From: Phylloscopus collybita
Taxonomy: Eukaryota > Chordata > Aves > Passeriformes > Phylloscopidae
Reading direction: 5' to 3'
DNA length: 64,000 bases
Assembly (NCBI GenBank): GCA_027886175.1
Contig: JAJNNQ010000100.1
Coordinates: 2,891,501-2,955,500, forward strand
Notes under the pieces: generated by a model
What the model saw: only the letters and a program-made list of their open reading frames with translations
Database searches by the model: none
What the model was told of the DNA's origin: nothing
Shown: piece after piece, positions 1 through 9,360 of the stretch
How the letters are laid out: the number at the start of each line of letters is the position of its first letter
How positions within the stretch are numbered: the first letter of the stretch is position 1
Translations under genes and position numbers: made by a program

Positions 1-131
1 GGAATCACTGATTTACATCCTACTCCTCCATCCCGGGGTGCAGCAGGAATGGGAATCATTGATTCACACCCCGCTCCTCCATCCCGGGGTGCAGCAGGAA
101 TTGGAATCACTGATTCACACCCCGCTCCCCC
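1..131. repeat. 51-bp minisatellite, about 2.6 copies, cut by window edge
   Basis: Units start at 1, 52 and 103 with the word GGAATCAYTGATT, so the period is 51 bp. Each unit also carries TCCTCCATCCCGGGGTGCAG. The array is truncated by the left edge, so its true copy number is unknown. A degenerate remnant (GGGATGCAGCAGGAAC) recurs near 195-210. Because 51 is a multiple of three, the array reads through as a repetitive open frame. That frame should not be taken for a gene. Confidence 0.85.
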
Positions 132-1640
132 CCACCCTTGGGCGCACCGATGGGGGAGCGCTGATTTCCACCCCTTCTTCCCCCGGTTTCCCGGGATGCA
201 GCAGGAACGGGGAGAGCTCATTTGCGCCCTGCTCCCGCCGGGGGCTCCGGGCGGGACCTCTCCTCGCTGCTGCTTTAAAAGGGGCTCGGCAGCTGGAGAG
301 GAGGGGAAACCCATCCGGGAGCGCCTCCATCGCCGGCTCCGCGGTGTTTGTTTGGTTTTTTTTTTTTTTTTTTCTGTTTAGGGAAAGAGCCACGGTACCG
401 ACAACACCAACAAGAACCCCTCTCTGTCGTTTCCCCGGCTCCCCCCGCAGCCGTCGGAGCCTCTGGGAGGCTGATCCCGTGCGGAAAACGCAGCTGAAAA
501 GCTCCAGCGGTGCCGCCGGCAGGGAAGGGATAACAGGGATAACGCGCAGCGCAGGAGCCGGGAAGGAAGGAACGGAGAGGAAAGCCGCATCCCCGCCTCC
601 GAGGATTTCCCACCGCCAAGAGGGGAAAACAAGGGAGGAAGGAAGAATTTTACTGGGGGAGGGAGCTCAGGGAGAGAGCGGGAGCCCGTGTGACTGTCTC
701 CCGCCCTACACGCGAGTATTTATTATTTTACTAATCCGTGCCTGGAGTCTCTCAAGGAGCGGGGGACTCCCCGAGGTGGGGAGGGGAGGAGGGTGAGGGG
801 AGGGGAGGGGAGGGGAGGGGGGAAGACCCTCGGCCGGCTGCTCTGAGGATGCGCCGGGCGGGTCAGAGCAGCCGCGCTCTGCTCCATCCCTCCCCGGCGA
901 GGATGCTCCGGGGCCGGAGGGTGGGGGCTGCCCGGCCGTGCTGCTCCGCGGGGACCCCCAAAATCCCTCCATTCACCTCTTTTTTTATTATTATTTATTT
1001 GGGGGTTTATGGCGATTTCGGCACGGCGGGCGGGCGCTGCAGCTCCCGGGGGCCGGCGGGATGCGGGATCCGGGGCGAGGGCGGTGTCAGAGGGGAGAGT
1101 TCCCCTCCCAGGCAGTGAGAGGGGAGACCCCCACACCCCCGCCCCAGAAGCCGCCCCCCTGCCCTGCTCACCCCGGCTGCGTCTCCCAGGCTCTGCTCAG
1201 GCGGTTTGAAGCTTCCAGGACCCATCCGGAGCTCCACAGCATCGCACTGGGTTTCCCCCCGGGGGATGAAAATCCTTCTCCCGACAGGGGAGAGACGCCG
1301 GGCGAGAAACCGCACGGGTGAAGGGGAACTTGCAGGGAAATCCGGGGATGGGGAGGCGGAGGCACGGCCAGGGTGCTGGGGCACACCTCAAAGCTCGGTT
1401 TTTACCTCTTCCCCCGCCAGGTAAAAATCCCAGCAGGCTCGCGGGAGCTGCGCTGTTGGGATATTTCTCTTTGAAGGAGAAAGGATCCCCCCTCAGGCCT
1501 CTCCTTCCCTCCCTCGGAGAAAAGATGCTCCACAGAACAGGGGGTCCCGCCGGTCTAAACCCGCGGGGGGATTGGGGACACAGGCGACACCTCCAACTGC
1601 ATCGGAATCCCTCGGGGCCTCGGATTAAAGCTGTTACGTC
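132..1640. promoter_or_regulatory. CpG-rich block upstream of FOXL1
   Basis: This stretch is GC-rich with many CpG dinucleotides, as in CpG islands of developmental transcription-factor genes. It includes a T run at 356-373 and a (GGGGA)n G-rich run at 781-823. Several overlapping frames stay open here in both directions, which is expected from GC-rich DNA with few stop codons. None has a recognisable domain, so no gene is called. It may act as part of the extended FOXL1 promoter/Polycomb island, which is an inference from position. Confidence 0.6.
781..823 (+). repeat. (GGGGA)n G-run, potential G-quadruplex
   Basis: At least five consecutive runs of four or more G separated by single A bases lie within the CpG-rich block, so one strand has four or more G-tracts with one-base loops. 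That is a textbook G-quadruplex-forming pattern. Whether it folds in vivo is not visible from sequence. Confidence 0.7.
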
Positions 1641-1643
1641 AGT

Positions 1644-1674
<31 letters not shown>

Positions 1675-2240
1675 TTAAATAAATCCGACGACAGAAAACA
1701 CAGCCCCAAACCTGGACGTTTATACAGAAAAAGAGCATCACAAATTCCTAATGTAAGCACCGGCCAGCTGTGTGCACTTGTAAAGTTGTTATAATCCCCC
1801 TCCTTGGTATAAACAGGAAAGTACATAATATAAAGCAACAGGCCCGCATTCACAAATACTGACCCTCCTCCCCGGGCCTGCCAAATTCCCCTTTTTGCTG
1901 CAGTCTCTGCCTGCCCGGCCTGGGAGCGGGGCTGCACCGAGGGTCCCTTTTGGCCCAGCCCCGGGGCTCTCCTCGGGGTGAAAAAGCGGATCCGTGCACC
2001 GGGAGGTGCAAAGAGACCCCTCCACACCTGAGCCCCTCCTTCCCTTTTCCCTCCTCGCCATCGCAGCTCCGCCTCCTCCCCTCATCCATCCCTTTCTCTG
2101 CCTTTCTTCATTTTTTTTTTTATTTTTTTTATTTTATTTTTGTGTTGTTTCACGGCCCAGTTTTGCTGCGGGGATCCCTGGCCGCTGCTCCCCAGCTCCA
2201 GCAGTGCACATCCTGCTCGGCTGTGTGTGCTTACAGCGTC
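1641..2240. other. Intergenic mixed stretch with homopolymers
   Basis: It contains a 24-base A run (1651-1674), AT-rich sequence to about 1860, a second GC-rich patch at about 1860-2090, and a pyrimidine/T-rich run at about 2105-2145. No protein-like frame was found. Confidence 0.5.
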
Positions 2241-2600
2241 AAAGGGTGGACGTGATATTTCAAACATCAGATCAGTGCGTTTATATATTGGGTGCCCGGA
2301 AATTTTTCCAAATAAACACAGCTTGATTCGACTTGGGTGGGCAGACTTATCAACAGACTAATTCTATAAACAAATGAAGGAATAACCCGGAGACCATTGG
2401 CTGGTACCAGCGAGACACGTGGAGAGAGCTCGGAGTTTTGTAGCAATGAAATTTTAATTAATGTGGGTGGGCTGAGAACACAAACGACTGTTTATCGGAG
2501 ACAATTTATTTTCCAGCGCTAAGTCAACATATAATAGCAAACTTACAACAATTATTTAACTTTTTTTTTTTCCCCTCCTATTTTTTTTTTTTTTTTTTAA
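2241..2600 (+). promoter_or_regulatory. FOXL1: Proximal FOXL1 promoter candidate
   Basis: This is an AT-balanced, low-CpG segment between two GC-rich blocks, directly upstream of the gene. Visible words: ATAAACA forkhead-type sites at 2312-2318, 2366-2372 and, on the other strand, 2489-2495; TGGGTGGGC at 2334-2342 and 2464-2472 (one base from the GLI consensus TGGGTGGTC); an inverted CCAAT box at 2396-2400; a CACGTG E-box at 2416-2421; TTAATTAA homeodomain-type sequence at 2455-2462; and a weak TATA-like TATAATA at 2530-2536. A T run follows at about 2580-2598. The start of transcription cannot be fixed by eye; if the TATA-like word is used it would fall near 2560. Confidence 0.5.
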
Positions 2601-2605
2601 GAGCT

Positions 2606-2659
2606 ATGAAGCAGGGACAGAGGCAGAGCCCAGCTCCTTCAGGCAGGGCTGGGAGCTGA
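2606..2659 (+). other. Possible upstream ORF in the FOXL1 5' UTR, 17 codons
   Basis: ATG at 2606 in a fair context (G at -3, A at +4), then 16 further codons and TGA at 2657-2659. It ends 93 bases before the FOXL1 ATG. It matters only if transcription starts upstream of 2606. It is too short to suggest a functional peptide; a translational damping role is inference. Confidence 0.35.
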
Positions 2660-2752
2660 GCTCGCACAAACAGCTCCCCGGTGGACTCGTCCCACGGCGC
2701 TGCCCTGCCCCGTCCCTTCGCTGGGCTCCGAGGGGGAAGCCGAGGAGCTGCG

Positions 2753-3613
2753 ATGAGCCACATCTACGGCAGCCACCTCTCCCCCCTGGGCAGCCCCTCC
2801 ATGGTTTACCTGCCCGCCGCGCTCGGTTTCGCCCCCGGGGGGGCCATGTCCCGCCAGGACCCCCCGCAGAAACCCCCCTACAGCTACATCGCCCTCATTG
2901 CCATGGCCATCAAAGAAGCTCCGGAGCAGAAGGTGACGCTCAGCGGCATCTACCAGTTCATCATGGACCGCTTCCCTTTCTATCACGACAACAAGCAGGG
3001 CTGGCAGAACAGCATCCGCCACAACCTCTCGCTCAACGACTGCTTCGTCAAGGTGCCCCGCGAGAAGGGGCGGCCGGGCAAGGGCAGCTACTGGACCCTG
3101 GACCCGAGGTGCCTGGACATGTTCGAGAACGGCAACTACCGCCGCAGGAAGAGGAAGCCCAAAGCCGCTGCTCCTCCGGACGCTAAAGCCGGCCAGCAGC
3201 CGGGGCCGCCCGCTCGCCCCGTCGAGCCCAAGCGGGCCAAGGGCGGCGCGGCCGCAGCGCCGGGGGACGCGGGGGGACAGCGCGGGGGGACGGCGGCTTC
3301 CCCCGGGGGGCTTCCCCCGGTGCCTCCCGCCTCCGCCCCGCCGCACAAGAGCGGCCCCCGGGGTCGCAGCTTCAGCATCGAGAGCATCCTGGCTCAGGGG
3401 CTGCGGCCGCCGGGCCCCGGGGCAGCGCCCAAGGGGGAGAGCCCGGCCGGCTGCCTCGGCGGCTCCCTGGTGGCCGGCGGCGCTTTCGGGCCGGCCCTCA
3501 ACGCCTCGCTCATGCTCGACTCCCAGGTGCACGGGAGGCTTTACCACATCGGCATCCCCTTCCTCTCCTGCTTCCCTCTGCACTTCTCCGAGGCGGTGTT
3601 TAATTTCCAGTAG
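2753..3613 (+). CDS. FOXL1: Forkhead box protein L1 (FOXL1), single exon
   Basis: DNA-binding transcription factor of the forkhead family, nuclear, acting in mesenchyme (in mammals in gut, liver and skeletal precursors). The 286-residue protein opens [13 protein letters not shown], like the MSH start of mammalian FOXL1. The forkhead domain runs about residues 40-130, from [15 protein letters not shown]; recognition helix 3 is [12 protein letters not shown] (84-95); wing 2 ends in the basic signal RRRKRKPK (about 130-137). A Gly/Pro/Ala-rich linker follows, then an eh1-like motif FSIESIL (207-213), the Groucho/TLE-binding type seen in several FOX proteins. The C-terminus ([16 protein letters not shown], then IPFLSCFPL, then VFNFQ) matches the FOXL1-specific tail. 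The first ATG of the frame is 2753 (G at -3); the open frame extends 24 codons upstream only through a GTG. It is shorter than human FOXL1 (about 345 aa), mostly in the linker. There is no intron, as in other vertebrates. Identity is very secure. Confidence 0.97.
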   Translation: MSHIYGSHLSPLGSPSMVYLPAALGFAPGGAMSRQDPPQKPPYSYIALIAMAIKEAPEQKVTLSGIYQFIMDRFPFYHDNKQGWQNSIRHNLSLNDCFVKVPREKGRPGKGSYWTLDPRCLDMFENGNYRRRKRKPKAAAPPDAKAGQQPGPPARPVEPKRAKGGAAAAPGDAGGQRGGTAASPGGLPPVPPASAPPHKSGPRGRSFSIESILAQGLRPPGPGAAPKGESPAGCLGGSLVAGGAFGPALNASLMLDSQVHGRLYHIGIPFLSCFPLHFSEAVFNFQ

Positions 3614-3622
3614 TTGCCCCGG

Positions 3623-3655
3623 TAATTAACGCCCTCCCGCCCCGGGCGTTAATTA
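3623..3655. repeat. Perfect 12-bp inverted repeat just after the FOXL1 stop
   Basis: The left arm TAATTAACGCCC (3623-3634) is the exact reverse complement of the right arm GGGCGTTAATTA (3644-3655), with a 9-base C-rich loop. It starts 10 bases after the stop codon. In RNA it would form a stable stem-loop; in DNA it places two TTAATTA homeodomain-type sites symmetrically. Confidence 0.85.
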
Positions 3656-4179
3656 ATGCTGCGCCGGGGTGGGGGGAAGCGATGGGAAGGAGAGATCGGA
3701 CTCAGACCTCACCACGCGGGTAAAGACCTAAAAAAAAAAACAACAAACCAAAACAAAACCCCCCCCAAAGCGATGTTTTAAAGCTCACTCAGGATTTCAG
3801 GGCATTTTCAAGGCGCGTCTTGCTGCGGATTCTCTTTAGCGGGTGCCTCCCACCCCCTGCCAGAGCGACTCGCCAAGGTAAAGCGGCTTTGTTCTCCCGT
3901 GGGGCGCTGGAGGCAGCGGCAGCACCGGGGGAATGCCCACGCTGGCCCCAAGCCCCGCGGGCTTTGCTCTGCACCTTTCGTCTTTGCATCCCTCAGGTTC
4001 CTCAGGCCGGGTTTCTCTCCAGCCCTCCAGGTCTCTGCTTTATTATTATTATTATTTTTTATTTTTTTTTCCTTTGAAAACCAAGCCCCATCCCGGGGGG
4101 GGAGGAGGCCGAGTTTTATTTTGCCATCGGCACCCGCAGGAATTATTAACGCCCATCGTTTTGCCACGGATACCCGCGG

Positions 4180-4224
4180 TCCTTGATATTTGGACCGGGG
4201 TTGCTCATTCCAGCCCAAGGCAAA
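4180..4224. repeat. 45-bp dispersed direct repeat, copy 1
   Basis: It begins TCCTTGATATTTGGACC and continues GGGTTGCTCATTCCAGCCC to GGCAAA. A near-identical copy lies at 5061-5105 in the same orientation, with two or so substitutions. Flanks do not match, so this is a small local duplication or two remnants of an unnamed repeat. Confidence 0.8.
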
Positions 4225-4755
4225 TTCCCATGGTAATTCCTGATATTCCCCGGCCCTCCCGGTGGGGAATTGGAGCTGAACTCGTGGCAGACCAAGCAAT
4301 CCAGGCTCATCCTGAATATTCCTGCTTGCTCGGATCCAGCACGGAGTGGAATTGGTGCTTTGGAGTATCCCCAGCGAGTTTCTGCTCACGGATGTGGCCA
4401 AAAAGAGGGGGATGGACGAGCAAACACTGAGATTTGTCCACTTCCCACGTCTTACTGGGATGGGTTGCTTCTGACCAAAAAAGACTGAGGCAGGGTTGTG
4501 GAGGCCGGGACAAATACCAGGAAAAAAAAACTAAAAAAAAAAAAAAGATACATCAGCTCTGTTTCTAAAGTTTTCTCTCTTTTATTTGTAAAGAAGGAAG
4601 AATCCCGACACGCTGCGAGAAATCAGGAATATTTTGTATTTTTGTTTGCCATAAATAGAGGCTTTTTGTATATCAGCGGATAAATGCCCTTTTGGAAAAC
4701 AAAAACCAAAAAAAATTATATTCTTAATTTTCATTATGAAACCAAACTTATATCC

Positions 4756-4800
4756 AATAAAGGTATTTTTGTTCAGGAGTGTGGCTGGTGTGATGTGGAA
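4756..4800 (+). terminator. FOXL1: Candidate FOXL1 polyadenylation site
   Basis: A canonical AATAAA hexamer at 4756-4761 is followed about 20 bases later by a GT-rich stretch (about 4777-4798) of the kind bound by CstF. T-rich TTTTGTAT words lie upstream (about 4635 and 4667). A second AATAAA at 5307-5312 is an alternative, with a less clear GT-rich element. Confidence 0.5.
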
Positions 4801-7680
4801 CACCCCAAATACCCCGGCGCTGCCATGATGGGCCACAAAAAGATGGGAGAGGCTACAAGAAGGCTCCTGGGAAATTGCCTGTTCCTTGAAACTGATGAAA
4901 TCTTTCCCCAAAGTGATTGTTCCTCCTTCTCTTCCCCTTCTTTCATCCCACCCTGTCTCAAAAGCCAAGCTTGCTCTTAAAATGAGCACCTGGGTATAGG
5001 AAATATGGGCTTTCCAGGTGAGCTTTGATTCAGTTTTTGCAGAGGAAGGTTGGCATCAATTCCTTGATATTTGGACCAGGGTTGCTCATTCCAGCCCCAG
5101 GCAAAGAGCTCTCACATGGGGAAGGACAGAAAACCTCCAAAAGGTGAGAATTCTTATTTAGCTTCCCCAAAAAAAGAGAATGTTCATAGGCAGATCCCTG
5201 GATAGGCTGAGCTGGAGCTTCTCAATGCAAAAAAAAAAAAGAGGGAAAAAAAAAAAAAGAGAGATTATATTTTTTCAAAACAGCTTTGCAAAATAGGCTT
5301 TATTTTAATAAAATCCCTCATTTGCTTCCTACTTCTGACAGCTGCTGTTTGATTACCTGTTGAGTCCGTTGTTTAAAGTGCTGGCCCTGAAGTGGAAAAT
5401 GAAGAAAACACTTGTAAACAGTGATGAAGGTGTCACTGCTCGGTCCCCACCGTCATCCCCAGGGCTGGGTGGGTGCTGGGGGGGTTAAAGCTCCCTGTGT
5501 GCCACCCCACAGTGCCACCCCTGTGGGACATCAGGGACAGGGACCACTTACAGAAGGGGTCACCTTGCCAGGAGGTTCCATCCCAGGCTGGGCACTGACA
5601 TCACCGGCCTCTTTGGGGTCTGGGAGGTGACATCACCCACAGGAAGCTGCAGGGGGAGGAGAAGGAGCCCAGCGCAGAGCTCAGAGTCTCTCTCCACCCC
5701 TCTGTGTGGTGATTTGGGCTCAGGGTGAGGTGGGAGGTTGATGTTGCCTCCCAGGGCTCCTTTGGTGGATCTCCATCAAGCCCTTCCCACAGGGAGGATC
5801 CTGCATCCCTGGTGTCCCCACAGCCCAGCCCGTGGAAAGGTTTTACCCCCCAAAATTGGATATTTATGGTCTCAGTCACCACTTCTAACCCGTGTCTTCA
5901 GCTTCCCTCTCTCCTAACTTGGCCTCCCAGCTGTGACCCCCCAGTTTTGTCACCTCTCAGCTCCTATTCCAGCCCCCAAAACACCATTTTGGACCTGCAA
6001 ATAGGCTTTTTATTCCTTCCCTACTCACAGATGTGGGACCTCTCCCCCTCTCAGCCCTGTCTGCCCAAGAGCATTTTTTTTTTCAGTGGCGAAAAGAAGT
6101 GAGTCTCAGTTTAATACACCATGCATATTTTTATCACAGACACTTTTTTTTTTTTTTTTTTTTTTGGAAACCCAGCTTTTTCTACGCAATGGGAATTTGT
6201 TTCTTTGCGGAGCTCTGCTTTGACATTTGATCTCATTTCTGTTTTGGTGGAGTGCAGTGGGACCAAGTACAGCTGCAGCGCTTAAAAGCCGCACGGAGCT
6301 TGATTTTGGTTTCGCTTGAGGGAGTGAAATTAGTAAACTTCACATGCCCTGCACAAAAGTGACACTAACTCCAATGAGCTCAGAACCCGGTGAGCAGTTC
6401 TGAGGGGCAATTTGGAATTAATTGGGATCAGGCCAGCGCTGCAACAGGGGATGAATACCAAGAAAAAGTCTTATTGCCAGCGGGCTGGATGAGTAACCAC
6501 ACACGGCTTTTGCACGTCATCTGTTTATAGAGAGGGGAGAAGTCATGGTACAATAAAAACATACAATAAAAACATACTGTAAAAACATAAAATAAAAGCA
6601 CACAGTAAAAACAACAGCAGAGCAAGGAGTGGGCAGTCAGTACACCGATTCCTGCCCTTTGGATGGGGCTGAGCATCCTTTAACCCTCTCCACATCCATG
6701 TGAATTTTGGTGCTGTTGCAGCCCAGGTGCCACGGGAAACATCGAGGACCTGACAAGCTGCAAGGAACGGGTGCCAATGGTTTCACACCTGCTCCACAAG
6801 CCAAAAAAGCAGCTGCCAAGCACAGAGAGCTGCCACCCAGCATCTCACTCATCCCTGGAATCTCCCTCCTCCTGGCTTTCCCAACCTCTCAGGGCTGGCT
6901 ATAAACACCAGTCTGGAATACTGGGGAGAAGTGGAGAGAACAGCCCGGGCTGCAGAATAAACAGCACGCTGCCTGTGTGGGCGATGGAGATGCCTTCCCC
7001 TTCCTCTGCAGAGGAATGACCTCTCCCAACCCAGCAAGGTCTCTGAGCTCTGCAGCCAATTTTAACTCCTAGGAGCAGGGCAGATCCTGGAGTGGGAGAG
7101 GCCCACAGAGGAGTTTTTTGGTTCCCAGAGTGGCTTTGCTCCAAGCGCCAGTTTCCTACGAGGGGAACTGAAAACCGGGCGCATTAAAATAATTCTGGAG
7201 TTTAATTCCTCATAAATGGGGCTTCCAGTCTGTAAACAGGCTCGGTGTGTGTTCTCCTGAAGTTGGTCCCGTAGCAGGTATAAAATATAATCGAGGATTT
7301 CTGCATGAGCAGGAGCCACTTTCAGGATTGGTCACTCCAAGGAGTGGCTGTCCGTGCTTGATTCCGAGGTGACATAAATCTGAGGGACTCTGCAGCCTCT
7401 CCTCCTTCCCCCGGCCCATTTTTAAAGTTAATTCTCTTTCCATTCTTTACCACAGAAAACACATAAAGGAGGTATCATCCTTTTCCACACCAAAACCCAC
7501 CGGCTTCCTGCTGACTGCTCCTAAGCCTGGTGTGAGGAGCTGCCAATTCCCAAAGCAAAAAAAAAAAAAAAGGAAGAAGGATCTGCTTCCTCACTTGATT
7601 CATAGCCCCACACACCCAGAGAAGAGATCCCCCGGGAGACAGCGTTCAGGATATTAAACAGATCGCGTATTTGATTTGAA
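4801..7680. other. Intergenic, no gene seen
   Basis: Besides the repeat copy at 5061-5105 it holds A-rich runs (about 5229-5260), a T run at 6144-6165, a short (ATAAAAACAT)n-like patch at about 6552-6615, and an A run at about 7556-7571. Short open frames are present but lack domain-like composition. Confidence 0.5.
5061..5105. repeat. 45-bp dispersed direct repeat, copy 2
   Basis: Second copy of the element at 4180-4224, about 880 bp downstream and beyond the predicted end of the FOXL1 transcript. Confidence 0.8.
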
Positions 7681-7694
7681 GGGAAAGACCAAGA

Positions 7695-7870
7695 AGACAA
7701 GATCACAGAATGAGAGAAGTTACAGATGGAAAAGGTCTATGAGGTTATGCAATCCATCAGTCTGGACGTTGCATAATTGCTCCCCACAGTATATTTTTAG
7801 TGCTTTATCCAGACAAATCATTAAGTGCTTTAAAATGGGCCAGATTCCTCAAAGGCAGTGCGTGCTAAGT
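7695..7870 (-). mobile_element. Possible ancient CR1/L3-like LINE remnant
   Basis: The words CACAGAATGAGAGAAGTTAC and GGAAAAGGTCTATGAGGTTA resemble the inverted 3' end of old CR1-type LINEs (pattern: cacagaat, then ttggaaagg, then atcc). Divergence is high and there is no clear boundary. It could equally be unrelated unique sequence. Confidence 0.3.
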
Positions 7871-8039
7871 CACAGCTGATTTCACGGAGCCTCACAGCCC
7901 CGGTGTCTAACAAGACACCGAGAGGAAGTTTTGTGTGGTCAGAGAGAGCAGAACGGGCCCTTCCAGAAACAATCCAGGCCTGATTGGCTTATCCCTCCTA
8001 GGAATCTCTCCTGAATTGGCTGAATTAGACCTCTGAAGT

Positions 8040-8580
8040 CTCATTTTCGGATTATAATACATTATTACTTATTCAGATGCTCGCTTAGGCCACGGTCAAG
8101 CGTCGCTCACGTTGATGCGAACGCGATTTGTTTTCAGCCGGCTTCAAAGCCGGCTCAGCAAAGCGTAAAGAATGTTTATTTAAAAGAGGGTTGCTAAATT
8201 TAGCATGAGCTCGGTTCGCCCAAACCTTGGCGACATTTTTAGAGAGCACATTGCGAAGCAGGAATGCATGGAGAAATAAATAAACTTTCCCACATTTTTT
8301 TGGAAATGGAGGGAGGATTTTTTTTGCGAGCTCTTTTCTCCGCACGGGCGATTTCCCGTGGATTGGGAGAGCGCAGATTTCCCACTGAACAGACAGCTGG
8401 GAACGCACAGTGCTGATCATTTTCCCCTGCAGTTTCATTTCAAGTAATGCTCCCTCGAGGAGGAAACAAAAGCTGTCAGCCTTTTTTTTTATTTTATTTT
8501 TTTTTAAATAGAAATTACGCAGAGCACCAACGTGTTTCAATATTTACCCAAGCTCTTTGCGAAGCACCGAGAAGCCAATG
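8040..8580. promoter_or_regulatory. CpG-containing enhancer-like block
   Basis: A compact, non-repetitive stretch with many intact CpGs (around 8090-8130, 8140-8155, 8215-8235 and 8330-8375) inside otherwise CpG-poor DNA. It contains a perfect 9-bp inverted repeat AGCCGGCTT/AAGCCGGCT at 8136-8155 with a 2-base spacer, and a run of AT-rich homeodomain and forkhead-type words (ATGTTTATTTAAA near 8172). It has no frame with protein character. Retained CpGs and complex sequence suggest selective constraint; enhancer function is inferred. Confidence 0.4.
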
Positions 8581-9360
8581 GAGCTGGGCTTGGCCACGAG
8601 CCACATCCAGAGGAAACCTCAGGTTTGGATTAGGTCTTGTGACCTTTCCTAGTGATCCTGATGCTGGATTTTACACCCACCTCTTGCACATCATCAGTTC
8701 AAACATCCCCCAGCTGGATCCTAGGCTGGGTGAAGTGCCAGTCGGCCTCTGGGTTGGATATTTAGACAGAAAATTTTTATGATTTTCCTTTTCACCTTCC
8801 TAAGATTCCACAGCTTAAAGAGGCACATCTGGGTCACCTTTGCCTCAAGTGTCGTTGCCTTAGAGACATGAGCAAACCCATGGTGGGAAGATGAGAGGAC
8901 ATGGGATAAGCAGCTAAATTCTCTTTTATCAGGTGACTTTTCATCCTCTCCCTCCATCCTTTGGTTGGTGTGAGTGGAGTGTTTCTGCTCCTAGAGCAGG
9001 AGGATTCCAGCTGTGCCCCTCAGGGGGCTGCAGGGCCCAAGGGATGTGTCCAAGTACCTCTGCTGGCCTCTGGTGGGGTTGGGATCAGCTCCTCCCCAGG
9101 CACAGAGGTGGCAGAAGGGGGCATGGAACAAAGCACAGGGTTGATTTCTTTTCCTCCTGAGGACAGAGCTCCACCACTTCCACTGGTTTTAGCAGCCTCC
9201 ATCCCCTCCATCCCCTGACCCAGCTTTCCATGCTGGTGCCAAATGCCACCTGCAGACCCATCCTGCATCTCCCAGAGCTCTCCAGATGAGGCTCTGCAAA
9301 TCCCAACCCAGTAATTCCCGAATCCACGGTGAGCTGGACCCCTTAATGCTTCACTACCCT
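8581..9360. other. Intergenic, nothing recognised
   Basis: Single-copy-looking sequence without repeats, genes or clear signals. Confidence 0.5.

Larger units (their letters stand above)
3614..4780 (+). other. FOXL1: FOXL1 3' untranslated region (predicted)
   Basis: It runs from the TAG at 3611-3613 to a predicted cleavage site about 20 bases after AATAAA at 4756-4761. It begins GC-rich and becomes AT-rich after about 4500. It holds a perfect inverted repeat at 3623-3655, an A-run/AC patch at about 3729-3765, a T-rich patch near 4040-4073, and one copy of a 45-bp sequence (4180-4224) that recurs downstream. The 3' end is inferred from signals only. Confidence 0.5.

Noticed and set aside
38..796. 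252-aa open frame in the CpG-rich block
   Set aside because: Runs through the 51-bp repeat and a T run encoding a Phe stretch; repetitive and GC-driven, no domain.
2681..2752. 24-residue N-terminal extension of FOXL1
   Set aside because: It begins at GTG, not ATG. The ATG at 2753 gives the conserved MSH start of FOXL1.
2639..3583. 314-aa open frame antisense to FOXL1
   Set aside because: Shadow of the GC-rich FOXL1 coding region; rich in Ala/Gly/Arg and without any domain.
5307..5312. Second AATAAA as the main FOXL1 polyadenylation signal
   Set aside because: The GT-rich downstream element is clearer after the AATAAA at 4756; the second was kept only as an alternative.
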